From assembly GCA_002372815.1 (NCBI GenBank), contig DFIR01000068.1:1-23892 (forward strand): DNA of 23,892 nucleotides. The letters are read 5' to 3'. The notes below the pieces were generated by a model. That model searched no databases and was not told the DNA's origin. It saw only the letters and a program-made list of their open reading frames with translations. This document shows, in pieces, positions 15,001-23,047 of this stretch. Each line of letters opens with the position of its first letter. Within the stretch, counting starts at the first letter, position 1. Both the position numbers and the translations under genes were made by a program. The DNA is from Lachnospiraceae bacterium UBA3692. Its GTDB lineage: Bacteria > Bacillota > Clostridia > Lachnospirales > Lachnospiraceae.

Positions 15001-16497
15001 ATGTCAATCTTATACGGAATCTGGACATTCTTTGCAACTTATGTTCTCCAGAAGGCACCCTACATGGTCGGTTTCCTGACCCTGCTCGGCTACTGTCTGA
15101 TGGGCAAGAAGTGGTATGACACGCTCGCCGGCACCCTGAAGGCGATCATCGGCATGCTGATCCTGAACGCCGGTTCCGGCGGCCTGACCAGCACCTTCCG
15201 TCCGATCCTTGCCGGTCTGAAGGACCGCTTCAATCTGACGGCCTGCGTCATCGACCCTTACTACGGCCAGAACGCCGTTACCGCGGGCGTTGAGGAAGTG
15301 TTCGGCAAGGGCTTCTCCCAGGCTATGACCCTGCTGCTCATCGCTTTCATCGTCAACATCCTGCTGGTCCGCTTCAACAAGATCACGAAGTGCCGCACCC
15401 TGTTCACCACCGGCCACGTGCAGGTGCAGCAGGCCGCGACCGCTTACTGGCTGATCATGTTCGCTCTGCCCCAGCTCCTTGAGAACAGCGTCGCCCTCAT
15501 GGTCGTCATGGCGGTCATCCTCGGCGCTTACTGGGCAGTCGGCTCCAACCTCACTGTCAAGCCCATGCAGGAACTCTCCGAGGGCGCAGGCTTCGCCATC
15601 GCGCATCAGCAGATGTTCGGCATCCGTCTCTCCTACTGGGCAGCCGATAAGTTCTTCGGCACCAACGGCGGCAAGCGCGACAAGGAGATCAAGAAGGTCG
15701 GCGAGATGGAAATGCCCGGCTTCTTCTCCATCTTCAATGAGAACATGGTCTGTACCGCTATCCTGATGACCGCTTTCTTCGGCGTCATCATGGCGATCAT
15801 CGGCAAGCCCTTCTTCGTGGAAGCCGGCGCTACCAAGGATACTGAGAACTTCGTTTTCTACTGCTTCAACACGTCCCTCAACTTCGCTGTCTATCTGGCG
15901 ATCCTGCAGCTGGGCGTCCGCACCTTCGTCACCGAGCTGACCGCTTCCTTCCAGGGTATCGCGGACAAGCTCCTTCCTTCCTCGATCCCGGGCGTCGACT
16001 GCGCAGTCTGCTTCGGTTTCGGCGATTCCAACGCGGTCACCTTCGGCTTCCTGGCGGGCCTTATGGGTCAGCTGGTCGCGATCATCCTTCTGGTCGTCCT
16101 GCACTCTCCTACGATCATCATCTGCGGATTCGTGCCGGTGTTCTTTGACAACGCTACCATCGGTCTGGTCGCCAACGAGAAGGGCGGTCTCAAGGCCTGC
16201 CTTGTGATCCCGTTCATCTCCGGCCTCATCCAGGTCTTCGGCGCTGCCTTCATCTCGGGCTGGGTCGGCCTTGCCAACTACGGCGGCTACCTCGGCATGT
16301 TCGACTGGGATACCGTGTGGCCTCTGTTCACCGTTCTTATGCGCTATCTCGGCTACATCGGCGTGGCGATCGTCGTTGTCATCCTTCTGGCGATCCCGCA
16401 GATCGAGTACAGAATGGATCCCGAAGGCTACTTCCTGATCACCGAGGACTACGACGCATACGTCGAGCACATCGAGAAGAAGAAAGCGGCTGCCTGA
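15001..16497 (+). CDS. ulaA: Ascorbate-specific PTS EIIC permease
   Basis: The 498-residue integral membrane permease of the UlaA/SgaT family carries L-ascorbate across the membrane as it is phosphorylated. Around ten or more hydrophobic segments can be seen, beginning at residues 5-35 and ending near 430-480. Family motifs include the early FLTLLGYCLMGKKW, LKAIIGMLILNAGSGGL, FTTGHVQVQQAA and the conserved GVDCAVCFGFGDSNAVTFGF. It is slightly longer than E. coli UlaA (465), with a charged C-terminal tail ending HIEKKKAAA. GGGGG lies a few bases before the ATG. The EIIB partner is a separate gene 125 bases downstream. Confidence 0.95.
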   Translation: MSILYGIWTFFATYVLQKAPYMVGFLTLLGYCLMGKKWYDTLAGTLKAIIGMLILNAGSGGLTSTFRPILAGLKDRFNLTACVIDPYYGQNAVTAGVEEVFGKGFSQAMTLLLIAFIVNILLVRFNKITKCRTLFTTGHVQVQQAATAYWLIMFALPQLLENSVALMVVMAVILGAYWAVGSNLTVKPMQELSEGAGFAIAHQQMFGIRLSYWAADKFFGTNGGKRDKEIKKVGEMEMPGFFSIFNENMVCTAILMTAFFGVIMAIIGKPFFVEAGATKDTENFVFYCFNTSLNFAVYLAILQLGVRTFVTELTASFQGIADKLLPSSIPGVDCAVCFGFGDSNAVTFGFLAGLMGQLVAIILLVVLHSPTIIICGFVPVFFDNATIGLVANEKGGLKACLVIPFISGLIQVFGAAFISGWVGLANYGGYLGMFDWDTVWPLFTVLMRYLGYIGVAIVVVILLAIPQIEYRMDPEGYFLITEDYDAYVEHIEKKKAAA

Positions 16498-16566
16498 TCA
16501 CCGCAGGACTGTTCAAACGATACCTGTATGGTGTAAAATGCCAATAGGGCTTTTAGATGCTAGAAA

Positions 16567-16594
16567 GGCGGCCCGTGCAGAACGCCGGGCCGCC
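16567..16594. other. Intercistronic GC hairpin between ulaA and ulaB
   Basis: GGCGGCCCG (16567-16575) and CGGGCCGCC (16586-16594) form a perfect 9-bp stem with a 10-base loop. It is followed by an A-rich stretch, not a T-tract. It lies between the membrane EIIC and soluble EIIB genes and could protect or segment the transcript to set different subunit levels. Confidence 0.65.
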
Positions 16595-16622
16595 GGTTCA
16601 GAAACAAAGAAAGGACATTACA

Positions 16623-16931
16623 ATGGCTAAACTTGACGGAAAGAAACTCCTGGCCTGCTGCGCCAACGGCGCCGGCTCCTCCCTTATGATGGAGAACGCC
16701 ATCAAAAAGGTCATGAAGAGAAACGGCATCACTCCCGCTGAGCTGCGTCACTGCCCTGTTTCCGAAGGCAAGACCGCTGCGAGAAACTATGACGTCGTTT
16801 TCTGCGCGCGCACATTCGTGAAGACATTCGAAGGCATCGAGAAGAACGGCACCGTCCTCATCCCTCTGAAGAACGTCATGTCCGACAAGGAGATCGAGGC
16901 AGCGCTGAAAGAGGCGGGACTTCTGGACTGA
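16623..16931 (+). CDS. ulaB: Ascorbate-specific PTS EIIB component
   Basis: The 102-residue lactose/cellobiose-like EIIB protein carries phosphate on a cysteine in a P-loop: CANGAGSS with the likely active residue Cys13, preceded by another cysteine at 12. The order EIIA, EIIC, EIIB as separate genes completes the permease. I chose the ATG at 16623, after AAAGGA; an in-frame ATG at 16557 would translate through the GC hairpin and lacks a good ribosome site. The rest (DVVFCARTFVKTFEGI, VIPLKNVMSDKEIEAAL) fits the UlaB/SgaB pattern. Confidence 0.92.
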   Translation: MAKLDGKKLLACCANGAGSSLMMENAIKKVMKRNGITPAELRHCPVSEGKTAARNYDVVFCARTFVKTFEGIEKNGTVLIPLKNVMSDKEIEAALKEAGLLD

Positions 16932-16942
16932 CCTCCGCGGAA

Positions 16943-16969
16943 AGTGCGCTCCGCTGACGGAGCGGCACT
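16943..16969. other. Hairpin after ulaB
   Basis: AGTGCGCTCCG (16943-16953) pairs with CGGAGCGGCACT (16958-16969) apart from one bulged base, around a CTGA loop. No T-run follows, so it may be a processing site or the first half of a double terminator with the stem at 16992. Confidence 0.5.
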
Positions 16970-16991
16970 GCACTATTACAGGATTTGCCAA

Positions 16992-17034
16992 GGGCCCGGC
17001 GACGGAGGGGATCTGCTCGTGGGGCCCGTTTTTT
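16992..17034 (+). terminator. Probable terminator between ulaB and the deoR-type gene
   Basis: GGGCCC at 16992-16997 can pair with GGGCCC at 17022-17027, directly followed by G and six T (17029-17034). The loop is long (24 bases) and may fold further. The regulator gene starts only 20 bases downstream, so termination is probably partial. Confidence 0.6.
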
Positions 17035-17053
17035 CAAAAAGGGGACTGTCGCC

Positions 17054-17833
17054 GTGAAGAATAACCGCAGGATCGTCGAGGAGAGACAGCAGAAGATTTT
17101 ACAGCAGGTCCGGGAGGCCGGAGAGATCCGCACAGAGGAACTGTCAGAGCAGCTCGGTGTCTCTCTTATGACCCTGCGAAGAGATCTGGCCCTGCTGGAG
17201 CGCAGGCAGCTCCTGCGAAGGACGCACGGGGGCGCCGTCTCCCAGGAGCGGGCGCACGCGCTGCGGGTATTCAGCGGGGAGACGGCCAGGTGCCGGGAGC
17301 TTGTGTCCCGGTATGCGGCGCGTTTTCTCGAGGACGGCGACCGGATCTACATCAACGGCAGCCGGGTCGCGCTGAACATGCTCCAGTACGCGGAGGAGAA
17401 GCGGGTGCGCGTCTTCACCAACAACGGCTGGGCGGTCGGGCAGACCTACCCCGCCGGCGTACAGGTCAATCTCACCGGAGGCGAGGTCCAGGGGAACCTG
17501 ATGATGGGGGAATATGTCGTCCGGAACCTCCTGTCGGCGCCGCAGGCGGACAAGGCCTTCCTCGGATGCGCGGCCGTCTACGAGAGCGGCGAGTTCCGCT
17601 ACGACATCCCCACCGAGATCTCGATCAACGAGATGATGGTCTCCCGCACGAGAGGGGAGATCTACGTGCTGGCGGAGCACACCAAGCTCCAGTCCCACAG
17701 CAGCGGACACCCCGGAAACGGCGTCACTTATGACCGCCGCATCACTCTCATCACGGACAGCCTGGCTGATCCGGAGATCGTGGGGAGCCTGCGGGAGAGC
17801 GGGATCGGGGTCATTCTGGTCCCTGCGCGCTGA
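17054..17833 (+). CDS. DeoR/GlpR-family transcriptional regulator, candidate ula repressor
   Basis: The 259-residue regulator has an N-terminal winged helix-turn-helix (about residues 8-62: RQQKILQQVREAGEIRTEEL, then SEQLGVSLMTLRRDLALLER and LLRRTHGGA). A C-terminal sugar-phosphate-sensing domain of the DeoR type (about 75-255) follows. I chose the GTG at 17054, with AAGGGG at 17039-17044; longer in-frame starts would run through the upstream terminator. DeoR regulators usually respond to phosphorylated sugars, so an ascorbate-pathway phosphate is the likely signal, and the 10-bp-phased repeats before ulaG are candidate sites. UlaR of E. coli belongs to the same family, but orthology is not established here. 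It ends 6 bases from the convergent HAD gene. Confidence 0.9.
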   Translation: MKNNRRIVEERQQKILQQVREAGEIRTEELSEQLGVSLMTLRRDLALLERRQLLRRTHGGAVSQERAHALRVFSGETARCRELVSRYAARFLEDGDRIYINGSRVALNMLQYAEEKRVRVFTNNGWAVGQTYPAGVQVNLTGGEVQGNLMMGEYVVRNLLSAPQADKAFLGCAAVYESGEFRYDIPTEISINEMMVSRTRGEIYVLAEHTKLQSHSSGHPGNGVTYDRRITLITDSLADPEIVGSLRESGIGVILVPAR

Positions 17834-17844
17834 GGCGTCTCAGC
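17829..17844. other. Small palindrome joining two convergent stop codons
   Basis: GCTGAG-GCGT-CTCAGC spans 17829-17844. The TGA of the DeoR gene lies in the left arm and the stop of the minus-strand HAD gene lies in the right arm. A 6-bp stem without T-tracts is a weak transcription barrier at best, so convergent read-through is likely. Confidence 0.5.
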
Positions 17845-18670
17845 ACAGGATGAAGCGGTCGATGATCTCCTCGATGCCGTCGTGGTTGTTGTCGCGGGTC
17901 GTGACATAGTCGGCGGCCTCGCGCACCATCGGGATGCCGTTGCACATGGCGACGCCGGTGCCGGCGGAGAGGATCATGGAGAGATCGTTCTCCTCGTCCC
18001 CGGCGGAGTAGGTGTTCTCTCTCGGGATGCCGAGGAGCTCCGCCATCTCGAGCAGCGCGGTGCCCTTGTTCCGGCCCCGGTTCACGATCTCGATGTACTG
18101 GGGACAGGAGAAGTTGCAGTCGAGGCGTCCCCCGAAGCGGTCGTAGACCCAGCTGCGGTAGTCCTCCAGCGGCTTCCGGGCGTTCCAGTCGATCAGGAGC
18201 ACTTTCTCCGGGCGGCGCTGCAGGCTCCGGATATCGGAGACGATGCGGTACTCCATGAGGATGCTGCCGCAGTAGCGCTCCAGGGAGGGCAGATCCGCGC
18301 CTTCCTGCGCGAGACAGCAGGTCTCGTCATAGGTCTGGATGTGCATCCCGCGGCGGCGCGCCTCGTCAAAGAGGGCGTAGGTGTCCTCCAGGGACAGCGC
18401 GTCCCGGAAGAGGACTCGCTCCGCGAAGGTGTCATAGAGAATACAGCCGTTGTAGGCGATCAGGCAGCAGCCGGGGCCGGTGAGGCCGAGACGCTGTGCC
18501 TGAATGCGGGCCGATACGAGGGGCCTGCCGGTCGTGATGATGACCTTGTGGCCGGCCGCCAGCATCGCCTCGATGGCGCGGCGGTTGCCCTCTGTGATCT
18601 CCTTGCGGTCGTTCAGGAGCGTGTTGTCGAGATCCAGGAACAGTGCTTTGGTTTCGGTGTGTGCGGACAT
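17840..18670 (-). CDS. HAD-IIB (Cof-type) sugar-phosphate phosphatase
   Basis: The 276-residue protein belongs to the Cof subfamily of haloacid dehalogenase-like phosphatases. Motif I is FLDLDNTLL (Asp13, Asp15), motif II lies in KVIITTGRP, the motif III lysine lies in RGRNKGTALLEM and motif IV is SAGDEENDLSMI. The C2B cap domain occupies roughly residues 80-195. Such enzymes dephosphorylate sugar phosphates or related metabolites; the substrate cannot be read from sequence. I chose the ATG at 18670 because GGAGG lies 5 bases upstream on that strand; a longer in-frame start at 18808 would overlap the divergent gene. Its place inside the ascorbate region suggests detoxifying overflow sugar phosphates, which is inference. 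Confidence 0.9.
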   Translation of the reverse strand: MSAHTETKALFLDLDNTLLNDRKEITEGNRRAIEAMLAAGHKVIITTGRPLVSARIQAQRLGLTGPGCCLIAYNGCILYDTFAERVLFRDALSLEDTYALFDEARRRGMHIQTYDETCCLAQEGADLPSLERYCGSILMEYRIVSDIRSLQRRPEKVLLIDWNARKPLEDYRSWVYDRFGGRLDCNFSCPQYIEIVNRGRNKGTALLEMAELLGIPRENTYSAGDEENDLSMILSAGTGVAMCNGIPMVREAADYVTTRDNNHDGIEEIIDRFILC

Positions 18671-18730
18671 ATCTACCTCCGTGCCGGAGCTGCCTGTGGC
18701 TGTTTCTGAAATCGGCAGACGGCTGCACCA

Positions 18731-18760
18731 AGCATAGCATTTCATCTGAGAAATAGCAAA
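18731..18760 (-). promoter_or_regulatory. Possible promoter of the HAD gene
   Basis: On the minus strand, TTTGCT (18760-18755) and the extended -10 TGCTATGCT (hexamer 18736-18731) are 18 bases apart. The match is fair, not strong. Confidence 0.4.
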
Positions 18761-18764
18761 GTAT

Positions 18765-19580
18765 ATGGAATTTTCTAAGCTTTTTATGTATATACCGGGC
18801 ATCGTCATCTTTCTCGTGGGATCGGGACAGGTGCAGCAGGGGGGCGGCCTCCTCGGAAAGTCCGGTTCGGTCCCGGGGACCGTCGTCAGCTGTGACCACG
18901 TGGTCAGGAAGGACAGGAAAGACCGGGACGTCTACAACTACTACAATGTGCTCGTGGAATTCGTGAATCCCGTATCCGGCCGCAGGGAGCGGCAGGCGGT
19001 GAAGTCGCCTACGGAATACGCCGCCTCCCAGGAGGTGCGTCTTCTGGGAGCAGGGACACAGCAGCTGCGGATCGGCGGCGTGGAGGAGGACCCGCTCTTC
19101 CCTCCGATCGCCCAGATGATCGGCGGCGCGCTCCTCATCCTTCTCGCCTTCTTCCAGAATGACGTGCAGGAGAGACGGGCGATGCTGTGCCTCACGCTGA
19201 TCCTGCTAGGGGCAGGCGCGCTCCTCATCTACAGATACGTCCGCCTGCGGGGCAGGAACCTGCAGGAGCTGGACGCGGAGATCGTGGAGATCTACTCCCG
19301 GCAGCTCGCGCGGGAGACCAAGATCCTTGTGGGGTCCAAATACACGTACTATCCGGTGGTGCGCTACACGCTGAACGGCAAGGAGAACCTCCGCCGGTGC
19401 GCCGTGAACTCCTCCGGGGAGAAGTCCTTCAAGGTCGGGGAGCACATGAAACTGTACTATGATCCGGAGCGCGGCACCGTGACGGAGGCGCATGCGCAGA
19501 TCGGTGTCCTGATCGCGGGGGTCGTACTGCTCGCCTGCGGACTGGCGGCGGCTGCGGGGCTCATCGCGGCACTGCTTTGA
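18765..19580 (+). CDS. Membrane protein with two DUF3592-like domains
   Basis: The 271-residue protein has four predicted membrane segments (about 5-21, 113-131, 139-157, 246-270). Between the first two, residues 35-105, and between the last two, residues 168-240, lie two copies of a DUF3592-like domain. In both, strands such as YYNVLVEFVNP and YYPVVRYTLNG are followed by a KVGEHMKLYYDPE-type end. The function of DUF3592 proteins is unknown. No clear Shine-Dalgarno precedes the ATG at 18765, so the start is uncertain; ATG 18786 is an alternative. It is divergent from the HAD gene and stops only 15 bases before ulaE, so it is probably the first gene of the ulaE transcript unless ulaE has its own promoter. 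Confidence 0.8.
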   Translation: MEFSKLFMYIPGIVIFLVGSGQVQQGGGLLGKSGSVPGTVVSCDHVVRKDRKDRDVYNYYNVLVEFVNPVSGRRERQAVKSPTEYAASQEVRLLGAGTQQLRIGGVEEDPLFPPIAQMIGGALLILLAFFQNDVQERRAMLCLTLILLGAGALLIYRYVRLRGRNLQELDAEIVEIYSRQLARETKILVGSKYTYYPVVRYTLNGKENLRRCAVNSSGEKSFKVGEHMKLYYDPERGTVTEAHAQIGVLIAGVVLLACGLAAAAGLIAALL

Positions 19581-19595
19581 GGAAGAGAGGAAATG

Positions 19596-20450
19596 ATGGA
19601 ATATTCACTCGGGCTTTATGAGAAAGCGATCCCGGTGGGATTCAGCTTCCCCAAGATGTTTGAGATCACCAGGGAGGGCGGCTTCGACCGCCTGGAGATC
19701 AGTATCGACGAGACGGACTGGCGCCGGGAGAGACTGGACTGGTCCGCGGAGCAGCAGAGGGAACTGGCCGTCCTCTCCAGAGCGGCCGGGACGCCGATCC
19801 GGACCATGTGCCTGAGCGGCCACCGCAAGTTCCCGATGGGCTCGCATGATCCGGAGATCCGCGCGAAGTCCATGGAGATCATGGAGAAAGCGATCCGCTT
19901 CAGCGTCAACGCCGGGATCGCCCTGATCCAGCTGGCCGGCTACGACGTCTACTACGAGGAGGGCGATGAGGACACCAGGAAATGGTTCCTCGAGAACCTC
20001 ACGGCGTCCGCGGAGTACGCGGCGCGCTGGGGCGTCGCCATGGGCTTTGAGACGATGGAGACCCCTTTCATGGACACGGTGGAGAAATCCATGGCTTACG
20101 TCACGGCCGTGAACAACCCCTGGCTGGGCGTCTACCCGGATATCGGCAACCTGAAGAACGCCGCGGTGCTCTACGGGCACGACGTGGTGGAGGACCTCTG
20201 CAAGGGGGCCGGCCATATTTTTGCCGTACATCTGAAAGAGACGAAGCCGGGTGTCTACCGGGATATGGACTTCGGCACAGACGGCCACACGGAATATGTG
20301 CCCTGCATCGAGGCGGCCCTGAAGATGGGCGTGCGCACGTTCACCGGCGAGTTCTGGCACCAGAAGGGGCAGGACTACGAGAAGACGATCGCCGCGGCGA
20401 GTACCTTCCTGCGCGGCAAGATCGAGGAAGCTTCCCGGAACATTGTCTAA
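19596..20450 (+). CDS. ulaE: L-xylulose-5-phosphate (L-ribulose-5-phosphate) 3-epimerase
   Basis: The TIM-barrel epimerase of about 284 residues converts L-xylulose-5-P to L-ribulose-5-P in ascorbate breakdown. It parallels E. coli UlaE closely: LGLYEKAIPVG, ISIDETDWRRERLDWS, TMCLSGHRKFPMGS, IQLAGYDVYYEE, YPDIGNLKNAAV and HIFAVHLKETKPGVYRDMDF. The two catalytic glutamates lie in the GFETME and GEFWHQ segments. Two ATGs are adjacent (19593 and 19596); the second is better spaced from GAGAGG at 19585-19590. It follows the DUF3592 gene with almost no gap and is followed after 53 bases by ulaF. Confidence 0.95.
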   Translation: MEYSLGLYEKAIPVGFSFPKMFEITREGGFDRLEISIDETDWRRERLDWSAEQQRELAVLSRAAGTPIRTMCLSGHRKFPMGSHDPEIRAKSMEIMEKAIRFSVNAGIALIQLAGYDVYYEEGDEDTRKWFLENLTASAEYAARWGVAMGFETMETPFMDTVEKSMAYVTAVNNPWLGVYPDIGNLKNAAVLYGHDVVEDLCKGAGHIFAVHLKETKPGVYRDMDFGTDGHTEYVPCIEAALKMGVRTFTGEFWHQKGQDYEKTIAAASTFLRGKIEEASRNIV

Positions 20451-20458
20451 TCACACAG

Positions 20459-20468
20459 AATATTGTAC
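20459..20468 (-). promoter_or_regulatory. Inverse copy of the dha element GTACAATATT upstream of ulaF
   Basis: AATATTGTAC is the exact reverse complement of the 10-mer found twice in the dhaK upstream region. It lies 35 bases before the ulaF ATG. The sharing may reflect a common regulator or chance in an AT-rich gap. Confidence 0.35.
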
Positions 20469-20503
20469 AAACAGGTGTCGCATTCAAAAAGAGGAGAGTA
20501 GAA

Positions 20504-21202
20504 ATGCTTGAAGAACTGAAGAAAGTTGTCTATGAAGCGAACATGCTGCTTCCCAAGTATGGCCTGGTGACTTTCACCTGGGGCAACGTCAGCGGCGTGG
20601 ACAGGGAGAAAGGCCTCTTCGTCATCAAACCGAGCGGCGTGCCTTACGAGGATCTTCGCTGGGAGGACATGGTCGTCGTGGATTTCGACGGAAATAAGGT
20701 GGAAGGGAAGATGAATCCCTCCTCCGACACGCCCACCCACGCGTGGCTCTACAAGAGCTGGGACAAGATCGGCGGCGTCGTGCACACCCACTCCTCCTAC
20801 GCTACCAGCTGGGCGCAGGCCGGACGGAGCATCCCCTGCTACGGGACGACCCATGCAGACTACTATTACGGGGAAGTGCCCTGCGTGCGCTGCCTGACCG
20901 GCGAGGAGATCGACGAGGCATACGAGCTCAACACCGGCAAGCTGATCGTCAGCGAATTCGCACGCATGGACAAGGATCCCGAGGCTGTCTCGGCGGTCCT
21001 CTGCAAGAACCACGGTCCCTTCGCATGGGGCAAGGACCCGGTGGACGCCGTCCACGGCGCGGTCGTCCTCGAGGAGGTCGCGAAGATGGCCTACCGCACC
21101 GAGCTCATCGAGCCCCGCGTGCAGCCGGCCCCGCAGGTCCTGCAGGACAAGCACTACTACAGGAAGCACGGCGCGAACGCGTACTACGGACAGGGCAAGT
21201 GA
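20504..21202 (+). CDS. ulaF: L-ribulose-5-phosphate 4-epimerase
   Basis: The 232-residue class II aldolase-fold enzyme converts L-ribulose-5-P to D-xylulose-5-P, the last dedicated step of ascorbate degradation. Zinc ligands are His94 and His96 (GVVHTHSSYA) and His170 (CKNHGPFAWG), with Asp75 in the NPSSDTPTH motif; all sit one residue from the E. coli AraD numbering. Also visible are the N-terminal TFTWGNVSGVD and the substrate loop IKPSGVPYEDL. AraD, SgbE and UlaF are near-identical families, so the name follows the context. A GAGGAG site precedes the ATG. The transketolase pair follows after 23 bases. Confidence 0.94.
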   Translation: MLEELKKVVYEANMLLPKYGLVTFTWGNVSGVDREKGLFVIKPSGVPYEDLRWEDMVVVDFDGNKVEGKMNPSSDTPTHAWLYKSWDKIGGVVHTHSSYATSWAQAGRSIPCYGTTHADYYYGEVPCVRCLTGEEIDEAYELNTGKLIVSEFARMDKDPEAVSAVLCKNHGPFAWGKDPVDAVHGAVVLEEVAKMAYRTELIEPRVQPAPQVLQDKHYYRKHGANAYYGQGK

Positions 21203-21225
21203 GCACAGAGCGGGAGGTGAACGAA

Positions 21226-22053
21226 ATGGATGTACAGGCACTGAAGAAGATCGCCAATGAAGTGAGAAAGGACATCGTCACCGAGGTCTACTACGCGAAG
21301 GCCGGCCACCCGGGCGGATCGCTGTCCTCGGCGGAGATCTATACCTACCTCTACTTTGAAGAGATGAACGTGGATCCCAAGGATCCGAAGAATCCGGACA
21401 GGGACCGCTTCGTCCTTTCCAAGGGGCACACCTGCCCCGGCCTCTACGCCGCCATGTGCGAGCGGGGCTATTTCGACAGGGAAGAGCTGAAGACCTTCCG
21501 CCACATCGGCGCGCGTCTGCAGGGACATCCCTCCATGCACTATCTGCCGGGCATCGACATGAGCTCGGGCTCGCTGGGCCAGGGCATCTCCGTGGCCGTC
21601 GGCATGGCACTGGCCGCCAAGCTCCAGGGCAAGAGCTACCGCACTTACACCCTGCTGGGCGACGGTGAGCTGGAAGAGGGCCAGGTCTGGGAAGCCGCCA
21701 TGTTCGCGGGCGCCAAGAAGCTCGACAACCTCTGCGTGATCGTCGACAACAACAACCTCCAGATCGACGGCTCCATCACGGAAGTCAACAATCCGTACCC
21801 GATCGACAAGAAGTTCGAGGCTTTCAATTTCAACGTGCTGCACGCGGACGGGCAGGACTTCGAGTCGCTGGCGACCTCCTTCGCCAGGGCCAGAGAGCTC
21901 AAGGGTCAGCCTACTGTGATCATCTGCAAGACCCTCAAGGGCAAGGGCGTCTCCTTCATGGAGAACTCCGTGGACTGGCACGGCAAGGCACCGAACGATG
22001 AGCAGTACAAGATCGCCATGGCGGATCTGGAAAGGATTGGTGAGGCATTATGA
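21226..22053 (+). CDS. Transketolase, N-terminal (TPP-binding) subunit
   Basis: The 275-residue protein is the first half of a split transketolase. The thiamine-diphosphate motif is GDGELEEGQVWEAAMFA followed by IVDNNNLQIDG, and the entry motif is KAGHPGGSLSSAEI. SKGHTCPGLYAAM and SSGSLGQGISVAVGMALA are also conserved. It needs the C-terminal subunit encoded next to it to form the active site. GGGAGGTGA (21212-21220) gives a strong start. Placed after ulaF, it would use the D-xylulose-5-P that pathway delivers, moving two-carbon units onto ribose-5-P or erythrose-4-P. A much longer open frame upstream is only the shadow of ulaF. Confidence 0.95.
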   Translation: MDVQALKKIANEVRKDIVTEVYYAKAGHPGGSLSSAEIYTYLYFEEMNVDPKDPKNPDRDRFVLSKGHTCPGLYAAMCERGYFDREELKTFRHIGARLQGHPSMHYLPGIDMSSGSLGQGISVAVGMALAAKLQGKSYRTYTLLGDGELEEGQVWEAAMFAGAKKLDNLCVIVDNNNLQIDGSITEVNNPYPIDKKFEAFNFNVLHADGQDFESLATSFARARELKGQPTVIICKTLKGKGVSFMENSVDWHGKAPNDEQYKIAMADLERIGEAL

Positions 22054-22991
22054 GCGACGTGAAGAGGATCGCAACTAGAGAGACATATGGAAAGACCCTG
22101 GTGGAACTGGGCGCGGAGTATCCGAACCTGGTCGTCCTGGACGCGGACCTTGCCGGCGCCACCAAGACCGGTGTCTTCAAGAAAGCATATCCGGACCGCC
22201 ACATCGACTGCGGTATCGCGGAGAGCAACATGATGTCCATCGCGGCGGGCCTTGCCGCCTCCGGCATGATCCCGTTCGCCAGCACATTTGCCATGTTTGC
22301 TGCAGGCCGCGCCTATGAGCAGGTCCGCAACAGCATCGGCTATCCCCACCTGAACGTCAAGATCGGCGCGACCCACGCCGGCATCAGCGTCGGTGAGGAC
22401 GGCGCCTCCCACCAGTGCCTCGAGGACCTTGCGCTGATGCGCGCGATCCCGGGTATGGTCGTGATGTGCCCCGCCGATGACACCGAGGCCCGCGCCTGCA
22501 TCAAGGCAGCTGTCGAGCACGACGGTCCCGTCTACATGCGCTTCGGCCGCGCGCCGGTGCCGGTAGTCTTCGGCGACGATTACAAGTTCGAGATCGGCAA
22601 GGGCGCCATCCTCCGTGAGGGCACCGATGTCTCCATCATCGCCAACGGCCTCTGCGTCGCCTCCGCCCTGGAAGCGGCCGACATGCTGGCGGCGGACGGC
22701 ATCAGCGCCGAGATCGTCAATATCTGCACCATCAAGCCTCTGGACGAGGAGCTGGTCGTGAAGACCGCCGCCAAGACCGGCAAGGTCGTCACGGCGGAAG
22801 AGCACAGCATCATCGGCGGCCTCGGCGGCGCTGTCGCGGAGTGCCTCTCCGAGAAGTGCCCGACCAAGATGTACCGCATCGGCGTCCGCGACCGCTTCGG
22901 CGAGTCCGGCCCGGCCATCCCGCTCCTTCACAAGTACGAGCTGGACGGCGAAGGCGTCTACAAGCAGGTCAAGGCGTTCCTGGAGGCATAA
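22050..22991 (+). CDS. Transketolase, C-terminal subunit
   Basis: The 313-residue second half contains the pyrimidine-binding and C-terminal domains. Visible are TRETYGKTLVELG, DADLAGATKT, DCGIAESNMMSIAAGLA (with the catalytic Glu of the family), THAGISVGEDGASHQCLEDLALMR and the C-terminal TAEEHSIIGGLGGAVAE. Its ATG overlaps the stop of the N-terminal subunit (ATGA), indicating translational coupling and equal amounts of both halves. DXS is excluded by the split arrangement and the shortness of both halves. A terminator follows 18 bases after the stop. Confidence 0.95.
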   Translation: MSDVKRIATRETYGKTLVELGAEYPNLVVLDADLAGATKTGVFKKAYPDRHIDCGIAESNMMSIAAGLAASGMIPFASTFAMFAAGRAYEQVRNSIGYPHLNVKIGATHAGISVGEDGASHQCLEDLALMRAIPGMVVMCPADDTEARACIKAAVEHDGPVYMRFGRAPVPVVFGDDYKFEIGKGAILREGTDVSIIANGLCVASALEAADMLAADGISAEIVNICTIKPLDEELVVKTAAKTGKVVTAEEHSIIGGLGGAVAECLSEKCPTKMYRIGVRDRFGESGPAIPLLHKYELDGEGVYKQVKAFLEA

Positions 22992-23009
22992 CCTGTCATA
23001 CAAAACGAC

Positions 23010-23045
23010 AACCCGGGGCTGTCTGCCGGACAGTCCCGGGTTCTT
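23010..23045 (+). terminator. Terminator after the transketolase genes
   Basis: AACCCGGGGCTGTC (23010-23023) and GACAGTCCCGGGTT (23029-23042) form a 14-bp stem with one G-U pair and a 5-base loop. The tail is TTCTT. Confidence 0.8.
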
Positions 23046-23047
23046 GC

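Noticed and set aside
20743..22053. A 436-codon frame read as one long transketolase with an N-terminal extension.
   Set aside because: The first part is an out-of-frame shadow of ulaF. A strong Shine-Dalgarno and the conserved transketolase start place the true ATG at 21226.
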